64,000 nucleotides of DNA from Pseudomonas alkylphenolica (lineage in GTDB: Bacteria > Pseudomonadota > Gammaproteobacteria > Pseudomonadales > Pseudomonadaceae): the NCBI RefSeq assembly GCF_016009175.1, contig NZ_JADUCM010000005.1, forward strand, positions 144,264 through 208,263, given 5' to 3'. This document shows positions 29,897-43,737 of this stretch, one piece after another. Each line of letters opens with the position of its first letter. Within the stretch, counting starts at the first letter, position 1. The notes beneath the pieces were generated by a model. It searched no databases and was not told the origin of the DNA. It saw nothing but the letters and a program-made list of their open reading frames with translations. A program made the position numbers and the translations under genes.

Positions 29897-30604
29897 TTAG
29901 AAGCGGAACACTTCCAGATCAGTACGAATTGGCGTCGCCAATGGAATCTTTGGCTTCTCCGGCTCTTTGCGAACCTGTACCGGCGCAGCCTTCTTCGGCG
30001 CTTCCTCAGCAATAGGCGGCTGGTTGGCCAAGGGCTTGAGGGCGATGCTCAACTGCTCGGCGAGCTTCTGCAACAACTGGCCCTGGGCCTGAACCTGGGC
30101 CGCTTCGCTGCCCTGGTGCTGTTGTTCCAGGTGCACGATACGGTTGTCACGAACCTGGCCACGGCGGTCCAGCAGGCGCCACTGGGCGTCCAGAATGGCC
30201 GGCTGGTTAGTTCCGGAGTCAAGCCGGGTGATGGACAGCAATACCTGTACATCCGGCGTGAAACCGGTAGTGGCCGGTGCCAGGACGACGCGCTGGCTGT
30301 CCAGGCGCCACGCCAGCTGACGCACCAGCAGTTGATCGATATCGGCTGACAGACTGCCCGCCCAGCGCCCATCGGTCGCCGCCGTCAGGCTGCCGTCGGA
30401 CTGGCGCTGAAGCAGGGTCTCGCGCTGCAAGTAGTCGGCAACCGATACCGGGCCGAGTACAACGGCCATTCCCGAGCTTTGCTTGGGTTGGCCAGGCTCA
30501 CCGCTGTCGAGCTGGTACAGGGAAACCGGCTGGTGCATGCTGCAACCGGCCAGCCCGAGTATGCCACTCATCAGCAACACAAACGGAAGGCGCAGAAATT
30601 TCAT
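29897..30604 (-). CDS. PqiC/YmbA-like outer-membrane lipoprotein
   Basis: A 235-residue lipoprotein beginning MKFLRLPFVLLMSG with lipobox LAGC at about residues 19-22, so it is lipid-anchored. A second in-frame ATG one codon upstream is possible. The mature part follows the PqiC pattern: YQLDSG, VVLGPVSVADYLQRETLLQR, GRWAGSLSADIDQLLVRQL, SITRLD. PqiC proteins complete MCE-domain intermembrane lipid transport bridges, but no pqiA/pqiB genes are adjacent. The C-terminal 40 residues (Pro/Lys-rich) are not part of the usual domain. Single gene between terminators. Confidence 0.75.
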   Translation of the reverse strand: MKFLRLPFVLLMSGILGLAGCSMHQPVSLYQLDSGEPGQPKQSSGMAVVLGPVSVADYLQRETLLQRQSDGSLTAATDGRWAGSLSADIDQLLVRQLAWRLDSQRVVLAPATTGFTPDVQVLLSITRLDSGTNQPAILDAQWRLLDRRGQVRDNRIVHLEQQHQGSEAAQVQAQGQLLQKLAEQLSIALKPLANQPPIAEEAPKKAAPVQVRKEPEKPKIPLATPIRTDLEVFRF

Positions 30605-30779
30605 CATCCCATCCAGGCGGTCGCCACAAGGCAAACCGCAATGATACGTATATAGATTCATTCGGGCACGCAGCTACGCTGGCACCGCAAGGGCCCTATC
30701 ATCCGCGAAATAGCGGCACGACTCCAGTGTTTCAGCCTCGAACGGCAGCTTTATTAACCATTCGAGGCCATCACTGCGG

Positions 30780-33563
<2,784 letters not shown>

Positions 33564-33567
<4 letters not shown>

Positions 33568-34550
33568 GATTTGGCACTCCAGCCACCTTCAGGCGCGGCA
33601 AAGCGCCAGACAATCGGCCGCGACTCGCCGTCCTGGCGGGTCGCGCCATTGTTGTCCACACCAATCCAGGCCCCCTTGGCATCGATCACCAATGCTTCGG
33701 CCAGGCCAAAGGGTTGGGCATAGCGGCGCGGCTCCGTCAGGGCATCCGCTGCAAACGACCAGCAGCGCTCGATCTCGGCGTTCGCCGCATCGCGGCGACA
33801 AATCCGGTGGGCGTTGCGCTCGAGGGTAAACAGTTTGTCGTTAAACAGTGCAAGGTCGGCAAAATCCCTTGGCAATGCTTGCGGCTCAAGCATCTGCGCG
33901 GGCTGCATTTCGACCCCGGCTTCGCTGAGCAGCACGCAGCCGTTACCGCAGTTCCATACTGTTTGCTGACGGTTGATCAACAACAGGCCGCGGCGCTCAC
34001 GCTCGGCCGCCAGCCAGAGGCGATCACCCGCCGGACTCACCGCCAGGCCTTCAAACAAGGCATTGAAGTGCAGCAGCATGCCGCTGGCGCGTGCCTGACG
34101 AACCATGCTCGGGTCGATTTTCAGCCAGTTCGGCTCACCTTCGACCGGCACCTGCAGGACGGCGGCATGCGCTTCGCTGACGACGTAGCGGTTGCCGGCG
34201 GCATCGCAACTGATGCCTTCGAAGTCGAGGTCGCCGCCGCGCACCTTGCCTGCAGCCCAGGTACGCGAACGTATGCCCCAGGGCAAACCGCTTTCCGGCA
34301 CCGGCGGCAGTACCATCGGCACCGCTTCGGCTTGCCAAACCAGCGCCCGGGTATCGAGCCGGTAGAGCTGATCGTCATCGCGGTCAGACACCGTCCACAG
34401 CTCGCCCTTGCACAGCGCCAGGCCAGACAGATTGCCACCGCGCATGCCTTCGACCGGGTGCTCGGCGACCAGCTTCAGCTCTGGCCACGGCGCTGCTTGC
34501 GCTGTCAGGGCAAGCACACTCAGCAGTGTGGCCAACAGCGAACGAATCAA
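33564..34550 (-). CDS. Secreted phytase/esterase-like beta-propeller protein
   Basis: A 328-residue exported protein with a signal peptide (LLATLLSVLALTAQA, cleavage near residue 19). The rest follows the 'esterase-like activity of phytase' family: LSGLALCKGELWTVSDRDDDQLYRLD, DLDFEGISCDA, FEGLAVSPAGDRLWLAAE, and AWIGVDNNG near the end, all repeated beta-propeller blades. Activity is not established for this group. It overlaps parE upstream and the retropepsin-like gene downstream by four bases each, which shows tight translational coupling. Confidence 0.78.
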
Positions 34551-36451
34551 ACCAGTACCTCAGCCAGGTTACCTTTGGACTCCAGCCAGTTCTTGCGGTC
34601 CGGGGCACGCTTCTTGGCCAGCAGCATGTCCATGATTTCGCGGGTACCCTCCAGGTCGTCCAGGGTCAGTTGCACCAGGCGACGGGTGTTCGGGTCCATG
34701 GTGGTTTCGCGCAGCTGTGGCGGGTTCATTTCACCCAGCCCCTTGAATCGCGTGACCTGAGGCTTGCCACGCTTTTTCTCGGCAACCAGCCGATCAAGAA
34801 TGCCATCACGCTCGGCCTCGTCCAGGGCGTAGTAGATCTCTTTGCCCAGGTCGATACGGTAAAGCGGCGGCATGGCCACATACACATGGCCGGCCTCGAC
34901 CAGCGGCCTGAAGTGCTGGACGAACAGGGCACACAGCAAGGTCGCGATGTGCAGGCCGTCGGAGTCGGCGTCGGCAAGGATGCAGATCTTGCCGTACCGC
35001 AACTGGCTCATGTCGGCCGCGCCCGGATCGACGCCGATCGCCACGGCAATGTTGTGCACTTCCTGGCTGGCCAGGACTTCACCGCCATCCACTTCCCAGG
35101 TATTTAGGATCTTGCCGCGCAACGGCAGGATCGCCTGGAATTCCTTGTCACGCGCTTGCTTGGCGGAACCACCGGCGGAGTCACCCTCGACCAGAAACAG
35201 TTCGGCACGCATCGGGTCCTGGCCGGCACAGTCGGCCAGTTTGCCCGGCAGTGCCGGGCCCTGGGTGACGCGCTTGCGCTCGACCTTCTTGCTGGCCTTG
35301 AGGCGACGCCCGGCGTTGCTGATGGCCAGTTCCGCAAGCTGCATGCCCAGTTCCGGATGGGCGTTCAGCCACAGGCTGAAGGCGTCCTTGACCACCCCGG
35401 AGACAAAGGCCGCCGCCTCACGCGACGACAGGCGCTCTTTGGTCTGCCCGGAGAACTGTGGCTCCTGCATTTTCATCGAGAGCACAAAGGTAATGCGCTC
35501 CCAGACGTCCTCTGGCGCCAGCTTGACACCACGCGGCAGCAGGTTGCGGAACTCGCAGAACTCACGCATGGCGTCGAGCAGGCCCTGACGCAGACCGTTG
35601 ACGTGCGTGCCGCCCTGGGCCGTAGGGATCAGGTTGACGTAGCTTTCCTGAACACTGTCGCCGCCTTCAGGCAACCACAGCAAAGCCCAGTCGACGGCCT
35701 CCTTGTTACCGGCCAGGCTGCCGCAGAACGGCTCGTCGGGCAGGCGCAGGTAATCACTGACCGAATCGACCAGGTAAGAGCGCAGGCCGTCTTCGTAATG
35801 CCATTCGACCTTCTCACCGCTGGCCTTGTCTTCGAAGCTGACCAGCAGCCCTGGGCACAGTACGGCCTTGGCCTTGAGCACGTGCTTGAGGCGGCTGATG
35901 GAGAATTTCGGCGAATCAAAATACTTCGGATCCGGCGCGAAATACACGCTGGTGCCGGTGTTGCGCTTGCCGACCGTACCGACCACTTCCAGCTCACTGG
36001 CCTTGTAGCCGTCGGCGAAGGTCATCTGGTACTCGTTGCCGTCGCGCTTGACCTTGACCCGCACCTGGCTGGACAAGGCGTTTACCACGGAAATGCCAAC
36101 CCCGTGCAGACCACCGGAGAACTGGTAGTTCTTGTTGGAGAACTTACCGCCGGCGTGCAGCTTGGTCAGAATCAGTTCGACCCCGGATACGCCCTCTTCG
36201 GGGTGGATATCCACCGGCATGCCGCGTCCGTCATCGGAAACCTCCAGCGAGTGGTCGGCATGCAGGATTACCTGGACCGACTTGGCATGCCCGGCCAAGG
36301 CTTCGTCGACACTGTTGTCGATGACTTCCTGGGCGAGGTGGTTCGGCCGGCTGGTGTCGGTGTACATGCCCGGGCGCTTGCGCACCGGGTCAAGGCCCGA
36401 GAGGACTTCGATGGCGTCTGCGTTATAGGCACTAGCGCTGGGAATGGCCAT
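34547..36451 (-). CDS. parE: DNA topoisomerase IV subunit B
   Basis: A 634-residue ATPase subunit of topoisomerase IV. The GHKL ATPase has VIDNSVDEALAGHA, DDGRGMPVDIHPEEGVSGVE and GGLHGVGISVVNALS. The TOPRIM region has the metal/quinolone motif LVEGDSAGGSAKQARD, LPLRGKILNTWEV and ADADSDGLHIATLL. The quinolone region appears wild-type. It heads the parE/esterase-like/protease/parC string; yqiA lies 36 bases upstream on the same strand. Confidence 0.98.
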   Translation of the reverse strand: MAIPSASAYNADAIEVLSGLDPVRKRPGMYTDTSRPNHLAQEVIDNSVDEALAGHAKSVQVILHADHSLEVSDDGRGMPVDIHPEEGVSGVELILTKLHAGGKFSNKNYQFSGGLHGVGISVVNALSSQVRVKVKRDGNEYQMTFADGYKASELEVVGTVGKRNTGTSVYFAPDPKYFDSPKFSISRLKHVLKAKAVLCPGLLVSFEDKASGEKVEWHYEDGLRSYLVDSVSDYLRLPDEPFCGSLAGNKEAVDWALLWLPEGGDSVQESYVNLIPTAQGGTHVNGLRQGLLDAMREFCEFRNLLPRGVKLAPEDVWERITFVLSMKMQEPQFSGQTKERLSSREAAAFVSGVVKDAFSLWLNAHPELGMQLAELAISNAGRRLKASKKVERKRVTQGPALPGKLADCAGQDPMRAELFLVEGDSAGGSAKQARDKEFQAILPLRGKILNTWEVDGGEVLASQEVHNIAVAIGVDPGAADMSQLRYGKICILADADSDGLHIATLLCALFVQHFRPLVEAGHVYVAMPPLYRIDLGKEIYYALDEAERDGILDRLVAEKKRGKPQVTRFKGLGEMNPPQLRETTMDPNTRRLVQLTLDDLEGTREIMDMLLAKKRAPDRKNWLESKGNLAEVLV

Positions 36452-36487
36452 GGGTTCTCGTCGTCAGTCGTGGGTAAAAATAAGTCA

Positions 36488-37096
36488 TCAAAATACAGAA
36501 AAATCGAGCGATTGGTACTGCTGCGGGGCAATACCGGCAAAGCTCAGCAGGGCGGGCAGGCGTTCGGCGAAGCCCTGGAAGCTGTGATCGCCTCCGGCCT
36601 GGATGCGCAAGGCGCAGGTCCGGTAGAACTGCTCGGCCTGGCGGTAGTCCAGGGTCTCATCGGCGGTTTGCAGCCAGACTTGATAGCGCTCGCCATCTTG
36701 CGGCGGCGCCACCTCAAGTTCGGCCAGGGCGTTGACATGGTCCAGGGTCAGTTCCCAGGTTTCACCGGTGTAGTGGTTCTGCTGGGTACCCAGGTAACCA
36801 TCGAACATGCGGTGCGGGTTGACCGCCGGGTTGATCAGCAGCGCCTTGAGTCCGTGGCGCTCGGCCAGGTGGGTGGCATAGTAGCCGCCGAGCGAGCTGC
36901 CGACCAGTAATGGCGATTCGAGCTCGGCGATGGCCGCTTCGAGCTGGGTCATGGCCTGGCGCGGGTGGTGGTGCAGGGCCGGTACCCGCAAACGCTCGGC
37001 CAGGCCGATCTGCTGCATCACCGCGACCAGCTGGCAGGCCTTGGTGGATGACGGCGCGCTATTGAACCCGTGAATATAGAGAATCGACCCTGACAT
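36488..37096 (-). CDS. yqiA: YqiA-family esterase
   Basis: A 202-residue alpha/beta hydrolase without signal peptide. It opens with ILYIHGFNSAPSSTKA (oxyanion HG), the nucleophile elbow is LVGSSLGGYYATHLAE with the Ser in GSSLG, and the C-terminal GGDHSFQGF holds the catalytic His. In E. coli, YqiA hydrolyses short acyl esters and sits next to parE as here. Part of the nudF-cpdA-yqiA-parE run. Confidence 0.93.
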   Translation of the reverse strand: MSGSILYIHGFNSAPSSTKACQLVAVMQQIGLAERLRVPALHHHPRQAMTQLEAAIAELESPLLVGSSLGGYYATHLAERHGLKALLINPAVNPHRMFDGYLGTQQNHYTGETWELTLDHVNALAELEVAPPQDGERYQVWLQTADETLDYRQAEQFYRTCALRIQAGGDHSFQGFAERLPALLSFAGIAPQQYQSLDFSVF

Positions 37097-37198
37097 ACCG
37101 CCCCCCTGCGCCTGGGTTACCCGGCGCTGCCACGTAGAAAAGTGCGCATTTTAGCCTGTTCGCCGACAGATGGAGCGGTTTCACCCATTCAGCAACAC

Positions 37199-38014
37199 TT
37201 AATAGCCATCACCGGCGTAATCAACGGTGAATTCGAAGCCGGTTACCCGTGAGACGCCGGTCTCGATCGCGCCGTCCGTATGCAAACGCAGCCAGCGATA
37301 GCCAGGGGCCTGTTCGCCTACCTTGAAATCCTCGCTGCGCGGCTCGAACTGGATGCAGGTGGAGGGCGAAGCCAGCAAGCGCACGCCATCGCGCACCTGG
37401 TCCCATTCCTGGTGAATGTGCCCCCACAGCAACGCCCGTACCTGTGGATAACCCTTGAGCCGGTCAAACAGCACGTCGGCGTTGCGCAGGCCGATCGGCG
37501 CCATCCAGGCGCAGCCGATGGCAACAGGCTGGTGGTGGAAGCAAATCAGGTGATGACGCTCCGGCGCTTCGTCGAGTGAGCGCGTGAGCAGTTCGAGCTG
37601 CCGGTCGTCCAACACCCCGGGCACGGCGCCCGGCACGGCAGAATTGAGCATCAGGATGCGCCAGTTGCCGATATCGACCTGCGGATCGAGCAGCCCGCTG
37701 CCCTGCGCCACCTGCTCCATCGGCAGCGGCTCGTCGTGGTTGCCGGCCAGCCAGCGGGCCGGCGCCCCCAAACGTGCAGTGAGGTCACGAAAGCTGCGGT
37801 AGGAATGCTCGGTGCCGTCCTGAGACAAGTCTCCAGTGGCCAGCAACAGGTCAATGCGCGGCTGTTCCTCGACCACCTTGTCAATGACCCGTTGCAGACT
37901 GTCACGGGTGTTCATGCCGAGCAGTGTGCCTTGCGGGTCGGCAAACAGGTGGCTGTCGGTCAGTTGCACCAGGTGCACCGGAGCATCAGCGGGAGTGATC
38001 GATTGTTGCGGCAA
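37199..38014 (-). CDS. cpdA: 3',5'-cyclic AMP phosphodiesterase
   Basis: A 271-residue metallophosphoesterase that breaks down cAMP and so limits Vfr/CRP signalling. All dinuclear-metal motifs are present: QLTDSHLF, LATGDLSQDGTEHSY, AGNHDE, the single His in CFHHQP and WGHIHQEWD. Length is typical. It follows the DUF1249 gene after 84 bases and precedes yqiA after about 100 bases on the same strand. Confidence 0.95.
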   Translation of the reverse strand: MPQQSITPADAPVHLVQLTDSHLFADPQGTLLGMNTRDSLQRVIDKVVEEQPRIDLLLATGDLSQDGTEHSYRSFRDLTARLGAPARWLAGNHDEPLPMEQVAQGSGLLDPQVDIGNWRILMLNSAVPGAVPGVLDDRQLELLTRSLDEAPERHHLICFHHQPVAIGCAWMAPIGLRNADVLFDRLKGYPQVRALLWGHIHQEWDQVRDGVRLLASPSTCIQFEPRSEDFKVGEQAPGYRWLRLHTDGAIETGVSRVTGFEFTVDYAGDGY

Positions 38015-38098
38015 GGGCCGACTCCTTGTACGGATTCAGCACGATTATGGCGGCTAGTGGTGTTGGAGCAAATACTCGAAAACGACTGGCATCACATT

Positions 38099-38551
38099 TC
38101 AGCGAACTGCCGCCAGTTCGTGGCCACAGGCCAGGCAATGGCTGAGCCATTCGCCCAGGAACAGGTTGAGCTGGGCTTTCTCGTCAGGCTGGTGCATGGC
38201 GGCGTTCGGGTACGGGTAGATGCTGCGAAACCGCCGGGCGTGCTCGGCACTGACCACCTCGGCCATGCGCGCATCGTGATAGACCTGCACTTCCAGCTGC
38301 GGCACCGGCAACCAGGGCAGGCTGTGTTCCTGGCGCACACGCAAGGTGGTGGTGTAAGGACAGGCGAGCACCACATCAAGCACCAGCACGCCGAGCATCT
38401 GGTCACCCTGGGTCATGCCGATGCGACGCGAACTCATGGTGCTGCGCATGTCGGGCAACAGGCGCATCAAACGCGCGTAGTTCGCCTCGCAGGCTGCCTG
38501 CAACCCGACCAGATCAACCCGGTAGCGTTCGCGCAACAGATTCACGACCAT
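38099..38551 (-). CDS. DUF1249 family protein
   Basis: A 150-residue soluble protein of the DUF1249 (YqiB) family. It has no transmembrane segments or catalytic motifs that I recognise. Conserved stretches include RYRVDLVGLQAACEANYARLMRLLPDM near the start and VYHDARMAEVVSAEHARRFRSIYPYPN in the middle. Its start overlaps the nudF stop by ten bases, so it is translationally coupled to nudF, the same arrangement as yqiB next to nudF in E. coli. Function unknown. Confidence 0.88.
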   Translation of the reverse strand: MVVNLLRERYRVDLVGLQAACEANYARLMRLLPDMRSTMSSRRIGMTQGDQMLGVLVLDVVLACPYTTTLRVRQEHSLPWLPVPQLEVQVYHDARMAEVVSAEHARRFRSIYPYPNAAMHQPDEKAQLNLFLGEWLSHCLACGHELAAVR

Positions 38552-39159
38552 AGCCCCCTGACTTCATCCCGGTTCAAGGCCAACCACTGCAAGGCAATAA
38601 TGGTTGCCGCATTGGCAATAACGCCGTCGCGCACGGCCTGCAGCGCATCCTCGAACGCCCAGACCTTGACGCGAATGTCCTCGCCCTCTTCCTCCAGACC
38701 ATGCAGGCCGCCCGCCCCGATGCTGCTGCAACGCCCCAGGTAGAGGTGCACCAGTTCATCGCTGCCGCCAGGTGACGGGAAGTACCGGGTCATGGGCCAC
38801 AGCGCACTGAACGTAAGCCCAGCTTCCTCCACGGCTTCACGGTGTGCAACTTCTTCCGGCTGTTCGTCCTTGTCGATCAGACCGGCGACCAGCTCGATCA
38901 GCCAGGGGTTGTCGACCTTGCCCAAGGCGCCGACGCGAAACTGCTCGATCAGCACCACTTCGTCGCGTTGCGGGTCATAGGGCAGCACGCACACGGCATC
39001 GTGGCGCACGAACAGTTCGCGACTGATTTCACGGCCCATGCCACCGGCGAACAGTTCATGGCGCAAGCGCACCCTGTCGAGCTGGTAAAAGCCCTTGAAG
39101 CAGTTCACCCGTTCGACGATTTCGACGTCCTTGGGCACAGTGTTCAGCGTGTCTGACAT
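38542..39159 (-). CDS. nudF: ADP-ribose pyrophosphatase
   Basis: A 205-residue Nudix hydrolase that splits ADP-ribose into AMP and ribose 5-phosphate. Start at 39159 (MSDTLNTVPKDVEIV) with AGGA eight bases upstream. The Nudix box is exact: G-x5-E-x7-REAVEEAGL, within GLIDKDEQPEEVAHREAVEE. The preceding VVLIEQFRVGAL and following YFPSPGGSDELVHLYLG match NudF. It heads the leftward group that continues to parC. The upstream gap 39160-39343 contains no gene, only divergent promoter space. Confidence 0.94.
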   Translation of the reverse strand: MSDTLNTVPKDVEIVERVNCFKGFYQLDRVRLRHELFAGGMGREISRELFVRHDAVCVLPYDPQRDEVVLIEQFRVGALGKVDNPWLIELVAGLIDKDEQPEEVAHREAVEEAGLTFSALWPMTRYFPSPGGSDELVHLYLGRCSSIGAGGLHGLEEEGEDIRVKVWAFEDALQAVRDGVIANAATIIALQWLALNRDEVRGLWS

Positions 39160-39343
39160 GGGAATCCTCATTACCTCGTGTTGCGCATCGCGCCATCCTA
39201 ACCTGCGTACCGCCGTGTTTCACCCCTTTAAAGTTGCCGGCCGGGCTGCGAGGATAGGCAGCCTGCTGATATTCAGCTTAGTGGCGAACTGAAGGCCTTG
39301 CCGACGGTCCAAGCCCGATTACCTTAGCCTTACAAGGATCATC

Positions 39344-40090
39344 ATGACGCTTGTGAAACTGACTACCGTGGCCGTGCTGGCCCTGGCCCTGGGCGCCTGT
39401 CAAAGCCTGTTCCAGCCCAACATGCGCACGCCACTGGAGGTCAAGCGCGATCGTTGGGAGCACATCAAGCCCGGATGCAATACGGCTGATTGCCCGCTGG
39501 TCAATATCGACACCATCCACTTCCCGGCCAACCCGAAACTGGACACGATCGTCGAGAAACGTCTGCTGCAAATGACCCAGGATAATGAGCGCACACCACT
39601 GCCTGGTTCGCTCAAGGCCTACGAAGACCAGTTCATGGCCTCGGCGCAACCGCGCAACAGCAGCTACCTGCAAGCAAAGGTACGCGAGCAGCATGACGGA
39701 CTGGTGATCATCGAGTTATCCAGCTACCTGGACACCGGTGGCGCCCACGGCATGCCCGGTCGCGGTTTCATCAACTACTCGCGCCAGCAGGACAAGGTAC
39801 TGACGCTGCAGGACATGTTGGTGCCGGGCCAGGAGGCGACCTTCTGGAAGACCGCCGAAGAGGCCCACAAGGGCTGGCTGATCAGCACCGGCATGGACAA
39901 GGACGCCGAGTTCGTCAAAACCTGGCCGTTCCGCCAGACCCCGCACATTGCCCTGACCTATGGCGCGGTGATCCTCAAATACGAAGTGTATGCCATCGCC
40001 CCTTACTCCATGGGCCACATCGAACTGAAGATCCCCTACCCGCGCCTGAACGGTGTGATCAAGCCGGAGTTGTTTCCCGGCCGCGGCTGA
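39344..40090 (+). CDS. RsiV-like lipoprotein (DUF4163/DUF3298)
   Basis: A 248-residue lipoprotein with lipobox LGAC at residues about 16-19 (VAVLALALGAC). The mature region has a DUF4163-like part (residues about 50-140, ending YLDTGGAHGMPG) and a DUF3298 part (LTLQDMLVPGQEATFW..., HIALTYGAVILKYEVYAIAPYSMG), the fold seen in RsiV and PdaC-type proteins. No sigma factor gene is adjacent, so an anti-sigma role is not supported; lysozyme or cell-wall binding is possible. Its 3' end overlaps the converging cytX stop by 32 bases. Confidence 0.8.
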   Translation: MTLVKLTTVAVLALALGACQSLFQPNMRTPLEVKRDRWEHIKPGCNTADCPLVNIDTIHFPANPKLDTIVEKRLLQMTQDNERTPLPGSLKAYEDQFMASAQPRNSSYLQAKVREQHDGLVIIELSSYLDTGGAHGMPGRGFINYSRQQDKVLTLQDMLVPGQEATFWKTAEEAHKGWLISTGMDKDAEFVKTWPFRQTPHIALTYGAVILKYEVYAIAPYSMGHIELKIPYPRLNGVIKPELFPGRG

Positions 40091-41351
40091 CAGACGGCGC
40101 TGCCGCCCAGTACACGCATCCTGCCAGTAGCAATGCCGGCAGGGTCGAACCGAGATCGGCGGCATAATGGGCCAGCAGGTGGTAAGTGGCCACCCCGCAG
40201 GCCCAGGCCACCAGCGCGCGCCAGTGCAGGCTGTGGATCGGGCTGGTGTCGCTGCGACGGCGACGCACGACGAAGTGGTCAACCAGCACCACGCCGAACA
40301 GCGGTGCGAACACCGAGCCGATCAGCAGCAGGAAATTCTGGTACTGGGCCAACGGTGCGAAACAGGCGATCAAGGTGCACAGCACACCAATGACCAAGGC
40401 CAGGTGCTCGACTTTCAGGCGCACTAAAAGCCCGGTGGAAACCGCTGCCGAATGGATATCGGCAAATGCCTTTTCCGATTCGTCGAGCAAGATTAACAAC
40501 AACGGAATGCCAAGACCGGCACCAGCCAATGCCAGCAGCAAGGTATTGACCTCACCAGCCGGCGCAAAGGCCAGGGTATAAGCCACACCCAGGCTCATCA
40601 TCCACACGTTGCCAACGAAATAGCCCAGCGCCGTACCGACGAATACCCGGCTGGCATGACGGCTGAACCGCGAATAGTCGGCAATCAGCGGCAGCCACGA
40701 CAACGGCATGGCAATCGCAATATCGATCCCCACGGCCAACGACATCGAGCCGTCACCGGCACGCGCCCACAGGGCAGCAAGATCGGCCTTGGCAAACAGG
40801 TTCCAGGTCAGCCACAGGCAGGCACCCAGCAATAACCAGATACCCCATTTACGCAGGATTTTGCGCACGAACGTCAGCGGCCCGCTGACCGCCAATGCCG
40901 TTGCCAGGGCACCAAAGCACAGGGTCCAGAGCAAAGGGTTGGTCAGCGCACTGCCTTCGCCAAAAGCGCGCGCACCCAGCAGGCTGGCGGCATCACGCAT
41001 GACGATGATTTCGAACGAACCCCAGCCGATCAGTTGCAACAGGTTGAGCAGCGCCGGCAGGCGTGCACCATCGCGGCCAAGGCTGCGACGCAGGGCGGCC
41101 ATGGACGACAGGCCGGTGTCACTGCCGATGACGCCGACGGCCGCAAGCAGCAGCACACCGACGCTGGTACCGACGATGATCGCCAGTACCGCATTGGCCA
41201 GGCCCAGGCCCGGGCCGAGCAAGGCACCGGTCTGCAGGACCATCAGGCCAATGCCGAGGGAGAACCACAGGGAGCAAAGGTCGCGACCGCTGAGGACGCG
41301 CTGCTGGCTGGTGACCGGATGGTCGGGGGAAAACTGACTGGGTGTACTCAC
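40059..41351 (-). CDS. cytX: Putative hydroxymethylpyrimidine transporter CytX
   Basis: A 430-residue membrane permease of the cytosine/purine permease (NCS1) family with about 12 transmembrane segments. It starts at GTG 41351 (VSTPSQFSPDHPV), with TTG two codons earlier as an alternative. Family sequence includes LWFSLGIGLMVLQTGALLGPGLGL at the first helix and ADYSRFSRHASRVFVGTALGYFVGN in the middle. Location 94 bases after thiC on the same strand supports the CytX assignment, a thiamin-precursor (HMP) uptake protein often placed in thiamin regulons. The gap holds a CTGCAG-centred hairpin, so read-through from the TPP-controlled thiC promoter is possible. Confidence 0.85.
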   Translation of the reverse strand: MSTPSQFSPDHPVTSQQRVLSGRDLCSLWFSLGIGLMVLQTGALLGPGLGLANAVLAIIVGTSVGVLLLAAVGVIGSDTGLSSMAALRRSLGRDGARLPALLNLLQLIGWGSFEIIVMRDAASLLGARAFGEGSALTNPLLWTLCFGALATALAVSGPLTFVRKILRKWGIWLLLGACLWLTWNLFAKADLAALWARAGDGSMSLAVGIDIAIAMPLSWLPLIADYSRFSRHASRVFVGTALGYFVGNVWMMSLGVAYTLAFAPAGEVNTLLLALAGAGLGIPLLLILLDESEKAFADIHSAAVSTGLLVRLKVEHLALVIGVLCTLIACFAPLAQYQNFLLLIGSVFAPLFGVVLVDHFVVRRRRSDTSPIHSLHWRALVAWACGVATYHLLAHYAADLGSTLPALLLAGCVYWAAAPSVSRGRETTPA

Positions 41352-41414
41352 GAGCAATGTCTCGACAGGAGGATGTTTTTGTTCTTCAAGGCGCTATCGC
41401 CGGCACGCCAGCAC

Positions 41415-41436
41415 CTGCAGTTTTGCAGGCGCCGGC
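41415..41436 (-). other. Hairpin between thiC and cytX
   Basis: On the minus strand CGCCTGCAAAACTGCAGGTGC forms a CCTGCA/TGCAGG stem, just after the thiC stop. No T-run follows, so it could be a weak attenuator or processing site rather than a full terminator. Confidence 0.35.
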
Positions 41437-41445
41437 CCGGCCCGA

Positions 41446-43588
<2,143 letters not shown>

Positions 43589-43599
43589 AGAACGGGCCC

Positions 43600-43629
43600 A
43601 GTCTAGACTGGACTCACCTGCAATGCCAA
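43600..43629 (-). promoter_or_regulatory. Candidate sigma-70 promoter of the thiC leader
   Basis: On the minus strand TTGGCA (43624-43629) and TAGACT (43600-43605) lie 18 bases apart, with the riboswitch starting about 12 bases downstream of the -10. Spacing and position fit a housekeeping promoter for the leader; matches to consensus are partial. Confidence 0.45.
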
Positions 43630-43737
43630 TAGTACAAACACAAGCACGATAAATGGCGCAAATGGCAGATTGTTGCAAAGTGTCTGCGCATCTACACTCA
43701 CCGGCTCAGAGAGACTCAATTGTTCAAGGATCGCCCT

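Noticed and set aside
39344..40090. Anti-sigma factor of a nearby ECF sigma factor
   Set aside because: No sigma factor gene lies within several kilobases, and the protein carries a lipobox rather than a cytoplasmic anti-sigma helix.
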